Positions 11,601-24,725 of a stretch of DNA of 64,000 nucleotides are shown one piece after another (within the stretch, counting starts at the first letter, position 1; every line of letters begins with the position of its first letter). The DNA comes from Ailanthus altissimus (lineage: Eukaryota; Streptophyta; Magnoliopsida; Sapindales; Simaroubaceae), in NCBI GenBank assembly GCA_946807835.1, contig OX327702.1:6324001-6388000 (forward strand), read 5' to 3'. Position numbers and translations under genes: made by a program. A model generated the notes under the pieces. It was given only the letters and a program-made list of their open reading frames with translations, was not told where the DNA came from and did no database searches.

Positions 11601-13389
11601 GATATTGGATGAGAAGTAATCAAATTTGGTGTTAAAAATTTTAGAGGCTTAACTGTGTATAAAAGATTAAAAAAATATAGGGAATTGAAAGTGAAATTGG
11701 TAAGAAAAGATAGTCAAAGATTTTCAAAGCTTTCAACTTTTAGATTTGATCATTACAATTTAGAATTAGAAATTCGTATTATAATTATAATGATATAATA
11801 AGGGTTGAATGTGTTGATGATGGGTAGTTTAATATGTGTCAACCTAGTTGGGATGTACTGTAACTATAATGATGTAAATTTGACCTTTTTATTTTTGTAT
11901 TTGAATCTAATAATTTCAATTTTGAATTAATATCAATAAATTTTTATCTTTGATAGAATTGCAATTTTAAATTTTCAATTATAAATGTATGAAATATTAT
12001 TATAAGATAATTTCAAAATTTTAATATTTATAATTTTAATTATAAATTTGTAATATTAATTGTTATTATAGTTATTATTTTTAATTGTTATTACAATTAC
12101 AAAATTTAAAATGTTTTGTAAAAAAAAAATATTACAAATTATTAAAAAACTTATTTTAAAATATAACAAAATAAAATTAAAAATACTTCTTTTTTTTAAA
12201 AAAAGTACAGACCACATGCTATGTCAAGCCAGTGATGGGCTCGTGCTAGGCATGACCTACCACGAGATCATGCTACACGTCACATATATCCTAGATACTG
12301 AATTAAAGGAATTGTAAAAAGAGAAGGATTCCCTCAAGAGTTTTGTGTGTTAACTCGAAAAATAACTCTCGACAACAAATATGGAGTTAATGTCAAAGCT
12401 TATTGAGCTTAGGGTGGTTACAAACCGTGTTACTGTAGGGGCTGATTTACTAAAACTAGTGGAAGCAAAGTCTTTTTAGTTAGGCAAAGTGGTTAAGGAT
12501 CTTTGTGTATCCTTAGAGGTTACCAAACATAAGTTGCTATAGGTCAGGCAGAGAAGAACACATCAGATGAGTTATAGGAGAGGAAACAGACTGTGGCGAA
12601 TGAGGTTTTTAAATGGTAGGTGTGCGTAGCATCTATTCATGGTTTTCACCATGAATTCTATTATGGTCTTGACCAACTATCTATAGAAGATTTTGGGTGA
12701 TTTTGATGTGACTTATAAATTCTATAATGGTTGGTCCATATGGTATTATAATGATGATTTGAATTAATTATAATTTAGATGAAGAATGAATCAATTACAA
12801 TTTAGATGGATCCGAATGTTGTGGTGTTTCCTCTAGTGTCGCCAATGAGTCTGTTTGACTTACTCGTTGTATTTTTCTTTTTTGATCTGCATTTGTATTT
12901 TTGTAGTATGATCATATTGATAAATTTATTTCCCTTTGTTCTTCAAACAATATGTCTGACAGGATATGAGAAATATGCAATTGAAAATTAGCTAAGAAAA
13001 TGGTATAGTATGTGGAAGAAAAGGGTACTTCCTAACGAGTCGAGAATATAAAAATTTATTTTCAAGTACAAGATTGTCAAAGTAATTTATAACCCAGTAA
13101 GAATAGAATTGATCTATAGAGAAGTGGAATTAATGTTTTAGAAATATAAATAATCTTAACAGACATAAAACATCAAAGATATAAAATGGTTGCAATAATG
13201 ATATAAATAGTCAATTAAAATGAATACTAAAGTTAGGGGAATCCACTATTTGTATATGAAATAATATACATTCAAATCTCTTTTATAACTTAAATGGAAT
13301 CCTTTTATAAAGGAGGATCCAATTGAAAGATATAACAATATAGTTCGTCCCAATTTTTATATTAATTTGTATTAATTTCTTTTAAATAT
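11601..13389. other. No recognised gene
   Basis: AT-rich DNA with a somewhat GC-richer stretch at 12200-12700 that may have been coding: the plus strand has short open pieces such as RVTVGADLLKLVEAKSF. I could not assign it to a family. The rest has only short chance frames. Confidence 0.3.
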
Positions 13390-14741
13390 TGATGCAATAT
13401 TTTTATATCTTAAAATTGAATGTAAGTATACAGTATTGTAGCAAGTAATAAAGGGACAAAATAGTACAATGTCAAATCCATAAGGATAATTTCTACTTTT
13501 AACAAAGTAATAAAATTATGTCTTTCGAGTAATTATTCTAAACAATCAAAATATAAGAATAAATTTGGAAAATATAAAGCGAGAATACAATGTAAAGAGT
13601 TATGAAAAATAGTAATATAGAGAAAACATAGAGTTAATACAATCTCTTAATATGCTTTTAATAATTAATCTTTTAATATTTAAATCCTTTAGTTCTTTTT
13701 ACTAATCAAGACACTAATGTATTCACAATCCTCTAATAAAATCATGCAAGTATATCTTAATTTACCAAATACGTATATTCTTATAATGTTTGTAATAAAT
13801 CAAGATTTATTAAGAACAATTCTTATTGATCATACATGTCAATTAGGTATATTCATATCCTAATTTGAAACTTAAATATACAACTTACATTACTCTACAA
13901 TCATGCATCAAATTACTTTGGTCTAAATATAATGATGCTTCTTTATAGTTTATGAAAATATTACCAAATCATTCACAATATTGGCCAAATATAATGAAGC
14001 ATTAAGAACAATTAATTTGAATAACAAAGAGTTAAGTTTATTAAATATTAGAAAGATATGGCAATTAAAGACGCATATAAAGTTCAAGTTTTAACCCTAG
14101 AAAGAAAAATTAGTTTATAACTACATGAGAGTGGCGGCAAAAATAATAATAGTAATGATAAAATCAATAGTAAACTGATATAGATGTCAAATTGCTCTTG
14201 ATTGAAAGCCTAAAAAATCTTGCTGCCAAAGAATGCCCTGAATTTCTCTCTATAGTTGCTTTCAGTTACTCTCTAAGATTTGTGTTTTGTGTCTTTTAAG
14301 TATTTTATGTGTTCTTTGAAAACTAAAATTCTCATCGAGGCAGGAATTGCGTGATCGCTGGGGTGCTATCATGCTATCGTTGGGGCATTACGTTTAAAAG
14401 CTAATATTGCTAGAGTGGTAAAGGTATGATACTCGGGCACTGGCTTTTTGCTGAGGTAAAATTTACTACTTGGATAAGTTTTTTCTTTATTATTTTCATG
14501 AGGTTCTGGCATTGAAACGAAATTCCATGTACTGCTGGAGCAAAAATTCCAAATTTTGAGCTCCTTTGCTTTTAAGTTACTTGTTTTAGCTCATTTTGCA
14601 TCCTTACTCTAATTTTGTATCTTTTTCTATCTAAACCATATAAATAAACAATAATTCACATAAATAGCTATTTATTCTCATAAAATAATAAAATATCAAA
14701 ATAAAAATATGAGAAAATAAACGATAAATATGCTCTTATTA
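13390..14741 (-). mobile_element. 3' LTR of an old Athila-like Gypsy element
   Basis: Read on the minus strand this 1352-bp block aligns along its length with the young LTR at 25515-26960. The plus strand begins TGATGCAATAT and matches the reverse complement of the young LTR's end, including the spaced words for GTATACTTGCA and the stretch around TTATGTCTTTC. The other end is CTCTTATTA, where the expected TTATCA has lost its terminal C. Degraded mini-palindromes at 14356 and 14378 sit where the young LTR has its array. It is clearly much older than the element at 25515. Confidence 0.8.
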
Positions 14742-14755
14742 AATTCCCGTAAACT
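14742..14755 (-). other. Polypurine tract of the old Gypsy element
   Basis: Minus strand AGTTTACGGGAATT abuts the LTR, matching AGTTTGGGGGAATT beside the 3' LTR of the young element. It is the plus-strand DNA primer site and fixes this LTR as the 3' one. Confidence 0.7.
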
Positions 14756-16340
14756 TAAACACTTGCTAGCCCTTAAGCAATAAAAATAAAAATCAAGAGA
14801 GGAAAACAAAGGGTTATACTTGAATCAAATAACAAATAAAGAAATCAAAATAAAACATGTTAGTAAGATTATAAAAAATGATTATCTCAAAAGTTATTTA
14901 ATTGTCACAAATCATAAGGTAGATAAATAATTATTAATAATTCTAGTTATCTCTATTTAGTTCCTTATTCTTTCTTCAAAGATAATCACCATGTATGTGT
15001 GTGCAAGTAGCAAGAAATAGCTAAAACTATATTTACTTTATAATTAAATTTGTATGGAAAAGATGATATCTCGGCATTTAATTTGTATAATGACACTTTC
15101 ATAGGCTTATCTTTCCTACCATTCTCCACTAATGTAGAAAATGACATGTCTAAGGATCTATTTAGGACTTTATTTAGCTTGTAACATAAGACTAGGGTCA
15201 AGGTAGGATGAAAGAATAAATAAATTGAAGCTTAAATCACACAATGAATACTTAGACTTTACCTAGAAACCTCTTGATATTTCTTTATTGTATTATCTTT
15301 TCCCTTAAACTTATTGCCTTTTCCATCTTTCTCTTTAACCACTATTTTCAAAGAATTTCTTTATTTTTTCTTAAGCTAAGGAGATATATATATATACATA
15401 CATACATATATATTTTCAAATGAATACCCCTAAATTTAAATTGATAAATACTACTAAATTTATTTTTTGCAATACCTTTTACAACCATAACCTCTTTTTC
15501 TTTCAAGACTATTTCTAAGAAAACTCAAAGTTTATGGCGTGTTGAGTAATTTTATTGGATAAATAAACATTAAGTCTTGGGCTTGTATTGTAGTTAAATA
15601 GAAAAAATGGACCCATTAAGCTCAAAATGGGTAACTAGGGATAAATATATAATTAAGGTAGGCTAGAAAGGCTAAATCCGTCTAAACATGTCCTAATGTT
15701 ATTTCCCTGTTCATATGTTTCCTAGGATTTTACCTCAAGCAATAATTAAAGACAAGTTCTAGAGTGTCGGTCTTCAAGACTTGAGTGTACTCCCTAAAAC
15801 ATAAGTATCTTTAAGTAATAGTTATAACTATTTATACTTATAAAGTGCTAAACAGAATAGTAATTATAAATAAGGTCGGGCTTGTTCCTAAACTTAAATA
15901 ACAAAGAATTGTCTCAAGTATCTATCATATCTTAGAGATTTGTAAAAATAAATTCAGTCATGTATTCTATTTCTTATTATAGACTAATAATCATCTTAAC
16001 AACTTAACAACTAAAAACTAAAAAAATTAATTTATAAGACAACAAATCAAATTATGTAGTAAAAATAAACATAAGAAAGTATTTTTCACCCCTAAACTTA
16101 AATTAGACATTATTTATAATGTCAAAAAAATATGGAATTGAGAGTACGAGACTTTCTTGGTAAGTGAAGTTGAAGTATTGCAACGATGTGTCTTGGACAT
16201 AATTGTGATTTCCTTTGCTCTTAATGCTTGCAAAAGCTTTTGTTGCTTCCTTGAGTGCTTGACTTGCTATTTTATTCCTACAAGAAAAGAAACTAAAGTA
16301 ATTAAAACTTAAAACTTAAACAAACCTAAAATAAAAGTTA
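14756..16340 (-). mobile_element. 3' non-coding internal region, old Gypsy element
   Basis: The reverse complement follows the non-coding stretch at 30240-31440 of the young element segment by segment, for example the region next to the polypurine tract and the block around 15640-15800 matching 30450-30620. The function of this roughly 1.2-1.6 kb stretch is unknown in the family. A short (ATAC)n/(AT)n microsatellite is at about 15387-15412. Small frames on either strand here are chance. Confidence 0.7.
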
Positions 16341-16358
16341 CTTGGGTTCCCTCACAAG
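16341..16358 (-). other. Decayed copy of the post-pol hairpin
   Basis: On the minus strand this is CTTGTG-AGGGAA-CCCAAG, aligned with CTTGGG-AGGCAA-CCCAAG in the young element at 29727-29744. The flanking words (GACGTTAAATCAAG upstream) agree. One stem position is now mismatched. Confidence 0.6.
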
Positions 16359-16369
16359 ATGCACTTGAT

Positions 16370-16725
16370 TTAACGTCGTTGGCTTGATGTTTTCTTTCTT
16401 GACTGATAGAGGATCAAACTATATGTCAGTGGTATTGCGCCTATGGAACTTTAATCTACACTTAAGAGTATTGGTATTGTTCTTCTTTGACTTCTATAAC
16501 TCCATGAAAAAAAATTTCAAATGCAGTCCCAACCACTTTGATTTGAGCCTTATTAGAAAGATATTAATCTTAGACCCAAATACTGCACCTCGTTGGCCGG
16601 TATCAATTTGCATCTCTATTATCTTGCTATATCCTTTCTTGTTCTTTAACTTACATATTTTTTTTATAAGCTTGTAGTTGAAGGGCTTCTATCACTTTCA
16701 ATTTACGCGGCGGTGGTAGATCGTC
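16370..16725 (-). pseudogene. Integrase C-terminal remnant (Athila-like)
   Basis: Integrase inserts the element's DNA copy into the genome. The minus strand gives, across frameshifts, a piece matching the post-core helix region (LKVIEALQLQAYKK), then GSKINIFLIRLKSKW, which matches the family's SRLKLFPGKLKSRWSGPF motif, then FFHGVIEVKE, matching FPHGAVEV. It ends near the LTR-proximal hairpin at 16341. Several frame breaks make it dead. Upstream, at about 16725, it joins gag sequence directly, so protease, reverse transcriptase, RNase H and the integrase core are gone. Confidence 0.65.
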
Positions 16726-17858
16726 AAGAATTACCATATCAACTTTGAAACATTAAGAGATATTATTAAAATTTTGTTGATGTTCAAGGTTCTTCTCTTG
16801 GAGTTTTTATGGGAAATGTGGTGGTTAAATGTATTGGCTACTTTTGCTTTAAAGTGTCACCAATTTTTTTTCTTTTGTAGTTGACTCATTATTTTTTTTA
16901 TCTTTGTTGCTATATCATGGCTCTTCTTAGGTTGAGATGTTTTAGTAACTGTTAACAGTGCATGCCATTACTCTTTATCACTTTCTAAATCTGCCTTCAT
17001 GTTGCTGGTTAATGGGTTTTGTGGATGATTGTTTAATGATGTTGTTAATTGGCCTATTTGAATCTTTAATGTCTTCAAAGAGGCTGCTTGGCTTTAAAGT
17101 AAGGAATGTCTACTTCATATATTGTATACACATCTCCTTTAGGCTTGGTTTATCTTCAATCTACTGTTGAGGTTATACTAGTACACTATGAGGGTCCATC
17201 TAATCCGAATTATAGAAGTTGGTGTAGAGATTATATTGCTATTCTTGATAATCCTTCATGTAGTGCATAGCCTACGTGTATTGGCCATTTGGATAGTTAT
17301 CACCATAAAAATCACCAGTGACAGGTTGTCTCTTCATAGCATTATCTTTAATAGCATTGATTTTCTTGGTCAATAGGTTGATTTGTGCAACTAGTGAGAT
17401 AATTACCCCTTCATCATATATGTTTGTGATCTTTCTTTGAGCTACTCTTTTTACTGGCCATTAGTAATTATTGGATGCCATTTCCTTAAAAAGGTCAGAT
17501 GCTTTATCGATTGACTTGTTCATTAGCACTCCACCCACTGTGGCATCTATTATGGTCTTTAACTGACCTCTTAAGCCATTATAGAACATCTGCATAAGTA
17601 ACCATTTTGGAATCCCATGATGTGGACATCTCCTTAGTATAGCTTCATACAACTTCTATGCTTCATAAAGTTTTTATTAGTCATACTGCATGAAAGAAGT
17701 ATTGTTATTCCTCATCCTTACTGTCTTGGTAGGTGGAAAGAATTTAGATAGGAATTTATGGCCCAAGTCATCCAATGTTAAAATTGATCCTGATGGTAGT
17801 GACAATAACCAACTCTTCACCTTGTCACGAAGTGAAAAAGGAAATAGCCACAATTGTA
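16726..17858 (-). pseudogene. Gag remnant of the old Athila-like element, left part
   Basis: Gag forms the virus-like particle. The minus strand from 17858 leftwards reads QLWLFPFSLRDK, then about 17652-17461 is open with RRCPHHGIPKWLLMQMFYNG and AGG-type MNKSIDKASDLF, closely matching residues 123-250 of the intact gag at 27101. Further left, near 16780-16830, a broken stretch resembles the PPFPQRL...KKLDKQF part. The reading is cut at 17858 by a copia LTR, and the next gag residues resume at 40241 on the far side of the nest. The plus-strand frame at 17690 is its antisense shadow. Confidence 0.75.
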
Positions 17859-19749
17859 TGTTGGAAATGGTGCTTACGTGCCATTTAAATTATTGTATGA
17901 ATGTTTATTTATTTAATATTTATACAATAAATATTTTTTTATTCATTAATTATTATTATTTATATAGTAAGAAGCTTGTAACTTTTTAGACATTATAGAT
18001 CTAAAAGAGTTTAGGTCAACGCTAAAGGTTAACAATTCTTAAGAGTTAGAACCTTATTTGAAACAAGGACAAAGACTCGAGAATATTATAGTAATGATAT
18101 AATTGCAAAGAGTTTGTAAATGGTGCTAAGAAATGTTATTGCACATTATATTCTTGAAAATATCATTCTTGATCTATGTTACCGACATGGGTCGATCGGT
18201 ATTCCTTTTGAATAAGTGTATGTCCATATATAGATTGTCTAGATGGTTAGTTTTAGCAGACTATAGACTTAGTACAAGTCTTCATAGGCATGTAGGTATT
18301 TAGTAAGGACTGGATATTGAACAAACTCACAAGGACCTCCAATAGACATCACATAAAGTCATCAATTGAGGGTCTTCTTGAGTTGAGTAGTATTCGTGAT
18401 CCTTTTATCCAAGTCCCACGATAGGCTTGTAAATGATCCATCATACTTTGGTTCCACCCATGTCAAAAACATTTATGGTCTGACTGCTGGGTGTCCCTAG
18501 GAATGGACTGATGCTTATAGAGTCTGGTATGCATAGATATGGGATTCGTAAGCTCATATGGGTGAGTTGTATATCTAGATGCTCTAAAAACATATTTTAA
18601 AAAATTTTATAGCCATAAGCGTTAACCTCAGAAAATGATTTTTTCATTAGAGTTAAACGATGTCACAAAGGAATTTGCGGATATTATTTACGAAAATACC
18701 TATCTAGAGGTAAGTTTACAGATAAGCATGTAAAGATTTGACGATAATAATCTATATCTCTGCTCCTCCAGGATATAGATAATGGAGAGATTATTTTGGA
18801 TATAGTTGACCTCAACTTGTATCGTTCAACGCTCTGTTCTGTAATATCAATAATATATTTGTAGGGCATTGTTCACGAACTTGAGAAAGTGTTTCGTAAG
18901 ATAAACAGAGGTGAACCTAGAGATTCGCACAATATAAAGTATAGTTATTGAACAGAAGGGTAGTGAGACAGATTGTACAGATCAATCTGGAAAGATTTCA
19001 AAAAGCATGATATGTTGAGGACTTATTTGAAAAATAGGAATCATAGTTTATAAATGTTGCACATAGATCCCTATTGCATGAAAAAGTGTAAATGCACACA
19101 TGGTATCTATGCATGGCCATTTGTATCACAAATCGTAGCATGCATAGACATGCATATGACAAATATCATCTATGCAAAGTGTTTGCAAGGATAACATAAG
19201 TGACATTTGTCACTCATGCATGTTATTGCATGGCAACACAGGCCTTAATGAAGGACATATAGCCACTTAAGAAGTTTAGACTTCTTATAACAAAATAAAG
19301 GAGTTTTATTTGTTGTATGAGTGAATTGAGAATGAAAATTTCGTGCAAAAGAGAAGAGAGAAAATGAAAACTTTGAAAGTTGTATTTAGGTTACCAAACA
19401 CCATTTTAAGCATTTGATGCTTAAACCAATTCAAGTGTTGAGTTATTTCTTTGATTCTTGTATAAAATTTAGATCAAAAGCTACTATTCTAGTTACTCGA
19501 ATCTCATCAACTATTGGAGTCTAAAAATATTCAAGGGTGGACTTCATTGTGAGCTCAACAAGCTTTAAAGTTCACAATCTTCACCGGATCGTCTACAAGG
19601 GTATGTATTCGATTCTAGCACTATTTTAATTTAGTTATAGTGTTTTTTTATATTGATTATATTTTTTTATTTCGCTGTGTAATATATGTTGGACATGAAT
19701 TTGAAATTTTTTAACATGTACAAAAATTACATGTAGGTAACCTAAAACA
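17859..19749 (+). mobile_element. Copia LTR A, outer left LTR of the nested copia block
   Basis: It starts TGTTGGAAATGG exactly where the old gag is interrupted. The 5 bases before it are ttgta, and the 5 bases after the far copia LTR (40236-40240) are ctgta, a one-mismatch target duplication. Text from 17880 to 18300 aligns with LTR B that follows and with the 3' LTR at 39450, but A and B are clearly different subfamilies. It ends near AACCTAAAACA, immediately before LTR B. No primer site separates A from B. Confidence 0.65.
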
Positions 19750-22012
19750 CGTTAACACTTATGTTCTTTTTCTATATTGTATGAACATTAATTGTTTAAT
19801 ATTTATACAATAAATATTTCTAGTAAAATCATTAATATTAAATATTAAATGGTAAGATATTTGTAACATTTTAGATATTGTATGATCTGAAAGAGTTCAA
19901 ATCTAGTCTAAAGGAGTTTAGATTAGAGTTACGAGTTAGTAATGCTAAGAGTTATAAATAATAAGAGTTAGCACTGCTAAGTGTTAGCAAGTTATAAGAG
20001 TCAGCAAAATATAAAGAGTTAGAACCTTATCTGAAATGGGACACAGACTTAAGGATATATTAGCAATGACATAATTGAAAGGAGATACAAATAGTAATAG
20101 AAAATGTAATATGCAAATATGTTCTTCAATTTTATATTTCTGATCTATCTTCACCAATGTGAGTTTGTTGATGAAGACCTTATTAAATATAGATCAATGT
20201 ATGTATATATTTAGATGGTCTAGGTGGTTAACCTTAGCAGTCCATGAGCTTAATAAAAGCTCGTATAGGCATATGGGTATTTATTAAGGATTGAGTATTG
20301 AACATACTTAATAAGGACCTCTAATGGACATTCCATAAAGTCGTAAATAAAGGGTCTGCTCAAGTTTTATAGTATTTGTGGTCATTTAACCTGAGTACCA
20401 CGGAGGGCTTGTAAGTAATCTGCTATACTTAGGTTCCACACATGTTAGAGATCTTTAATAGTCTGATCGCTGGGTATGGTCCGATGCCGATGCTCATGGA
20501 GTTCGATGTGTGTATATATGGGATTCGTCAGCTCATATAGGAGAGTTACATATCCTAATGCTCCAAGATTGTATTTTAGAAGTCTTGTGGCCACAAGCAT
20601 ATAACCCAGGAAAGAGTTTCGCATGAGATAAATAATATTACAAAAGTGTTTGCACATATATTGTTTGTGATATTGTTTATTGAAATATAAATTTAGAGAT
20701 AAGTTCACGGTTAAGCATATGGATACTTGTCAGTAATGATCTATGTCTCTGTTTTTTTATGATATAAGTGATTAAAGGATTATACGAATATATATTAACC
20801 TCAACTTGTATGATTCAACATGTCATTCTATAATATCAATAACATGTGTGTGTAACATTATTTACATACTTACGAAATAATTTTGTAAAACAAATAAGTG
20901 TGAATCTAGTGAGTTTTATAATATAAAATATATTTATTCAACATTGGGATAATATACTAAATCGAATTGTTCGATCTAAAAATATTTTAAAAAATAAAAA
21001 TTATTTTAAAATTTTTCAAAAAGTACACATTATCCAAATTTAAGTATTAAATTTATTAATTAATAATTATTATTACTCAATTAAATATTGACATAACAAA
21101 AAGCGTGCCTTAATATGTGACAAATGACATAATTAAATATTTATTAAATAGAAACTTTTGCCAGGTAAAAGGACACGTGTCCTTAATTGAAAGGAAATGA
21201 ATAATAATGGTCACTCGGCTTTGTTAACTAAAAGCAAATGACTAATAAAAGTCATTTGCATGACAAATACCAAATGCCAAAGTAAAAGACGGCCATCAGT
21301 TAAAGGAATTGCCACTCTTTAATACATAAAGAACATGAGTCCTTTATGTAAGAAAAATATATATTTTTATTTCAAAAGTTGAAATTTAAAAGTATATATG
21401 TGTAGCAATTCAGCAAAGTGAGTAGAATTGTAATCGTTACAATTTAATGTCCAAATGTTAGACAAACATGAGCGAGTGGCATTCGGTTAAAGAAACATTT
21501 TTGTAAGTGTTACAAAAATGTATTGACCGAATAAAAAATCTAATAGTTAGACTAAGTAACAATTACTAAGTGTTAGCCGTTAAGAGAATATATGAAGTAT
21601 TATTACTCTTGATGAAGATTCGGCAACAGAAAAGAAACAGAGAAAGAAATAGTTTCTTTCTTTGATCTTCAACTTAACCGGTAAATACTAAAGAAGCCAA
21701 AGAGCTGCTTCAAGTTAATTCCAGTTAAAATTTAAGGGTATCCTTTTACCTCTGCAATTTTACTAGTGCTACAAACTAGAATTGATCAATGGAAATGCTT
21801 TTATGTGAATTTCAATAACAGAAACTACCTTGAATTATTTTTAAGGGTAATTTTTAATTTTATTATTGTAATAAAATTAAATTTAATATGTGTATATTGT
21901 AATAGAAAATTAGATTTTCGTTTAGCTGTGTTAAATTGTATGTCAGACATACAATTATTAAAATTAAAAATTATAATATACACACTTACACTTTACACAG
22001 AACACACTTTCA
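19750..22012 (+). mobile_element. Copia LTR B (5' LTR of the plus-strand copia element)
   Basis: Its start, CGTTAACACTTATG, aligns with TGTTGAAAATGACGCTTATG at 39450 (first base decayed) and its end, CACACTTTCA at 22012, aligns with CACACTTTCA at 40235. Compared with that 3' LTR it carries about 1.5 kb more in the middle (roughly 19990-21468). Minus-strand frames inside are chance. Confidence 0.65.
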
Positions 22013-22719
22013 AAATATATGTTTGTGAACTATATAAATTAATTGGAGTGATTATGGTGTCATTGGAATTGTTCTTATACTCTCAGTAATGCATTTCAAG
22101 TGTTGAAATTGAAAAAATTCAGAGACAGCAATTTGGACATTAAGGCTACATAGGTTGGCGCAGTAGCGTTGGGGACTAGGCCTCCAACGCTGCAGTACAG
22201 GGAGTCCAACATTTCAATTTCACTTATACTATTCTTTCTAATTTTTTAAATTGTTTAAAATGATTGTGATGCTTATTTTTAGTAATTTATAATTGTTATA
22301 AAATTGCATTATTAATTGTAGCACATTTGTTTATCTTGATAACCACAATAGGAGTTTTATTGGAAGGAGTTAGTTGTGCTTGAATATAAATGAAGTGATT
22401 AAGAATCACATCATCATGAGATAGGAACGAAGTTAGACGGTGTTAGACGGTCTAATAAGATTGAAAAGTATTTTATTATGATATAATATTACATGTTGGT
22501 CTTTTTTATTAATACGGTGTTAGACGGGTCATATCGGTATTTTTCAATATTACTAAAGCGTGAGGGACTAGTTGGTGTGATCTGAACTATGCTAATTAAA
22601 TATGAGATGAGGCAAATATATATGAACTTATTGCCTAATATTGCTAAAGCGCAAGGGTAGTATCAGTACCATATATTTGTGTAAGGGGTCTACTGTGTAC
22701 AGGTCTATGCATGTGGTAG
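22013..22719 (+). mobile_element. Leader/internal start of the plus-strand copia element
   Basis: Non-coding. No initiator-Met primer site is readable after LTR B. Two mini-palindrome units (CGC at 22159 and 22188) lie about 150 bp downstream of the LTR. Two copies of a phrase CTAATATTGCTAAAGCG-like occur near 22545 and 22640, and two more occur beyond the nested element near 35957 and 36055, so the stretch continues at 35912. Confidence 0.45.
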
Positions 22720-24709
22720 TGTGTTAATTGAAAAATACGTATCTAATACATATTTTAACGCAGCAAAATTTAAAAACATAAAATTAACACACTAATTATA
22801 TATTAATCAAATTAATATATAAATAATAAAATTAAAAAATTACCAACACGTGTAATATTTTACATATTTTATTTTGGAGTCCGCTTGGAGATGTTCTTAT
22901 TCTCAGTTCTAGTTATCAACTTTAATAGGCTTGATAATCTAGAACAACAACTCTTTTATCCAACATAAGATTAACACTTAATCCAAATAACCGGTTCAAA
23001 ACTTACTCTTTTAACTTACGGATAAAGAGAAAAAAGAAATAAAAGCATCGTTTGCTTCTCAAAGAAAAGAGCATAAATGGAAATGAAGAAATAACCCTTT
23101 TTATTTCTTTTCGTTTCTTTTTGTTTCAAATTCCTCTCTCACATTTCCGTTTCAAATTCACACTTGTATATCTCTAATCATTAAAAAAATATTATTACAA
23201 TATAATATAAATAAAGCATATTTTATTGGTAAAAATAAATAATAAACAAAAAAGATAATAATATTATATATATAATGCACGACAACTATCATGCATTATA
23301 TATATTCTATTATTATAAATAAAATATTATATAATAATATATTTTATTAGATATATTTAATTATTTAATATTTAAATAATTAAAGTGTGAAATAACTATT
23401 TTACCTCTCATGAATAATTACTAAGTATACCCCTTAGCGGGTTCTATTAAATTTCACACTTGAATAAACTCAACCGAGAGTTCACAATGCGTTGCGTGTC
23501 ACTTTACAATTAGTGAATAATAATTATTAATTAATTGTTGTATTTAACACTTAAATACACACATGCACGTATTTCTGTGGTTACGTTGGCCCGAGTGCAC
23601 AACAAGTACACTTCATATTGCGAGACTCCCTAGATCCATGCCCGATTTGTTAAATTGAACTATTTCATAAGTCTGTGAGTCATGCCCTACGCACATGTCA
23701 CAAATATACAAATCGACGCGTTAAACCATACAAGTTGAGATTACAACGCATACGTATAGTCCTTCTATCAAATATTTCTTGGATGTACGAGACATAGATG
23801 CACACCGTCAAATCCCTATATGCTCATCTATAACCTATCTCTAGAATAGTATCTCAATTGAACAATATGAGCAAAACTCTTTGCCATATTATTTAACCAT
23901 TAGAAACACCTTTTTCAGGTTAACTGCTTACTGCTATAAGACTTTCTTGAGATACTATCTTGAAGCATCTAGATATATCACTACTTATGAGAGCTGATGG
24001 ATGCCATATCTGCACGCACCGGACTCCATGAGCATTTGACCATACCCAGCGACACCCGGAGGTCAGACCATGAAAGGTCTCTGACATGCGTGGAACTAAA
24101 GCATAGTGGATCACTCACAAGCCCACCGAGGTGCTCAGGTCAGAGGACTGCGTATACTACTTAACTCGAGAGGTCCTTTCATTGATGGCAATATAGGATG
24201 TTTATTGGGGTCCTCATGAGTTTGTTCAGTACTCAGTCCTAACTAAATATATGTATGCTTATACAATCTCTAAGATCTTGGTCAGCTAGGAGCAACCAAC
24301 TGTACCCTACAGATATAGACATACACTGATCTATATAAATTGATAGGATCTACTAACAGACCTGCGTTAGTAAAAATAGATCAGGAACTATGTATTTGAA
24401 AATATGCTTGCATAATGACATATCCTAACAACCCATTGCAACTCTTGCAACTATATCATCATTAGCATATTCTGAGGTCTTTATCTCGTTACAGACAATG
24501 CTCCAACTCTTGGAATATTTACTAACTCTTAGCATCAGCCTAAACTCGTTTAAACCGTATCCGAACTCCTTCAGATAAAAGAAAGTCTGTAGCGTAACAA
24601 GCATTAAACCATATAATTAAAAGGTAATTAGCGATATAACAAAATATACTCTGTATAGATATCAAATATTCATACAAGATTGGGATGGCACGTAGGCATA
24701 ACCCTAACA
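22720..24709 (-). mobile_element. 3' LTR of the nested minus-strand copia element
   Basis: It starts TGTGTTAATTG and ends AACCCTAACA on the plus strand, so the minus strand opens TGTTAGGG. It aligns with 34008-35911 from 22851 onward; the first 131 bp are missing from that copy but do match the remnant ending at 3054, which confirms they belong to the LTR. A tgcatgatagttgtcatgca-like palindrome is near 23283. Flanks are ggtag and atttg, so no target duplication is seen. Confidence 0.75.
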
Positions 24710-24725
24710 ATCTCCCACTTGCCCT
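24710..24725 (-). other. Polypurine tract, nested copia element
   Basis: The minus strand reads GGCAAGTGGGAGATTG directly before TGTTAGGG, the standard copia arrangement. Confidence 0.7.
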
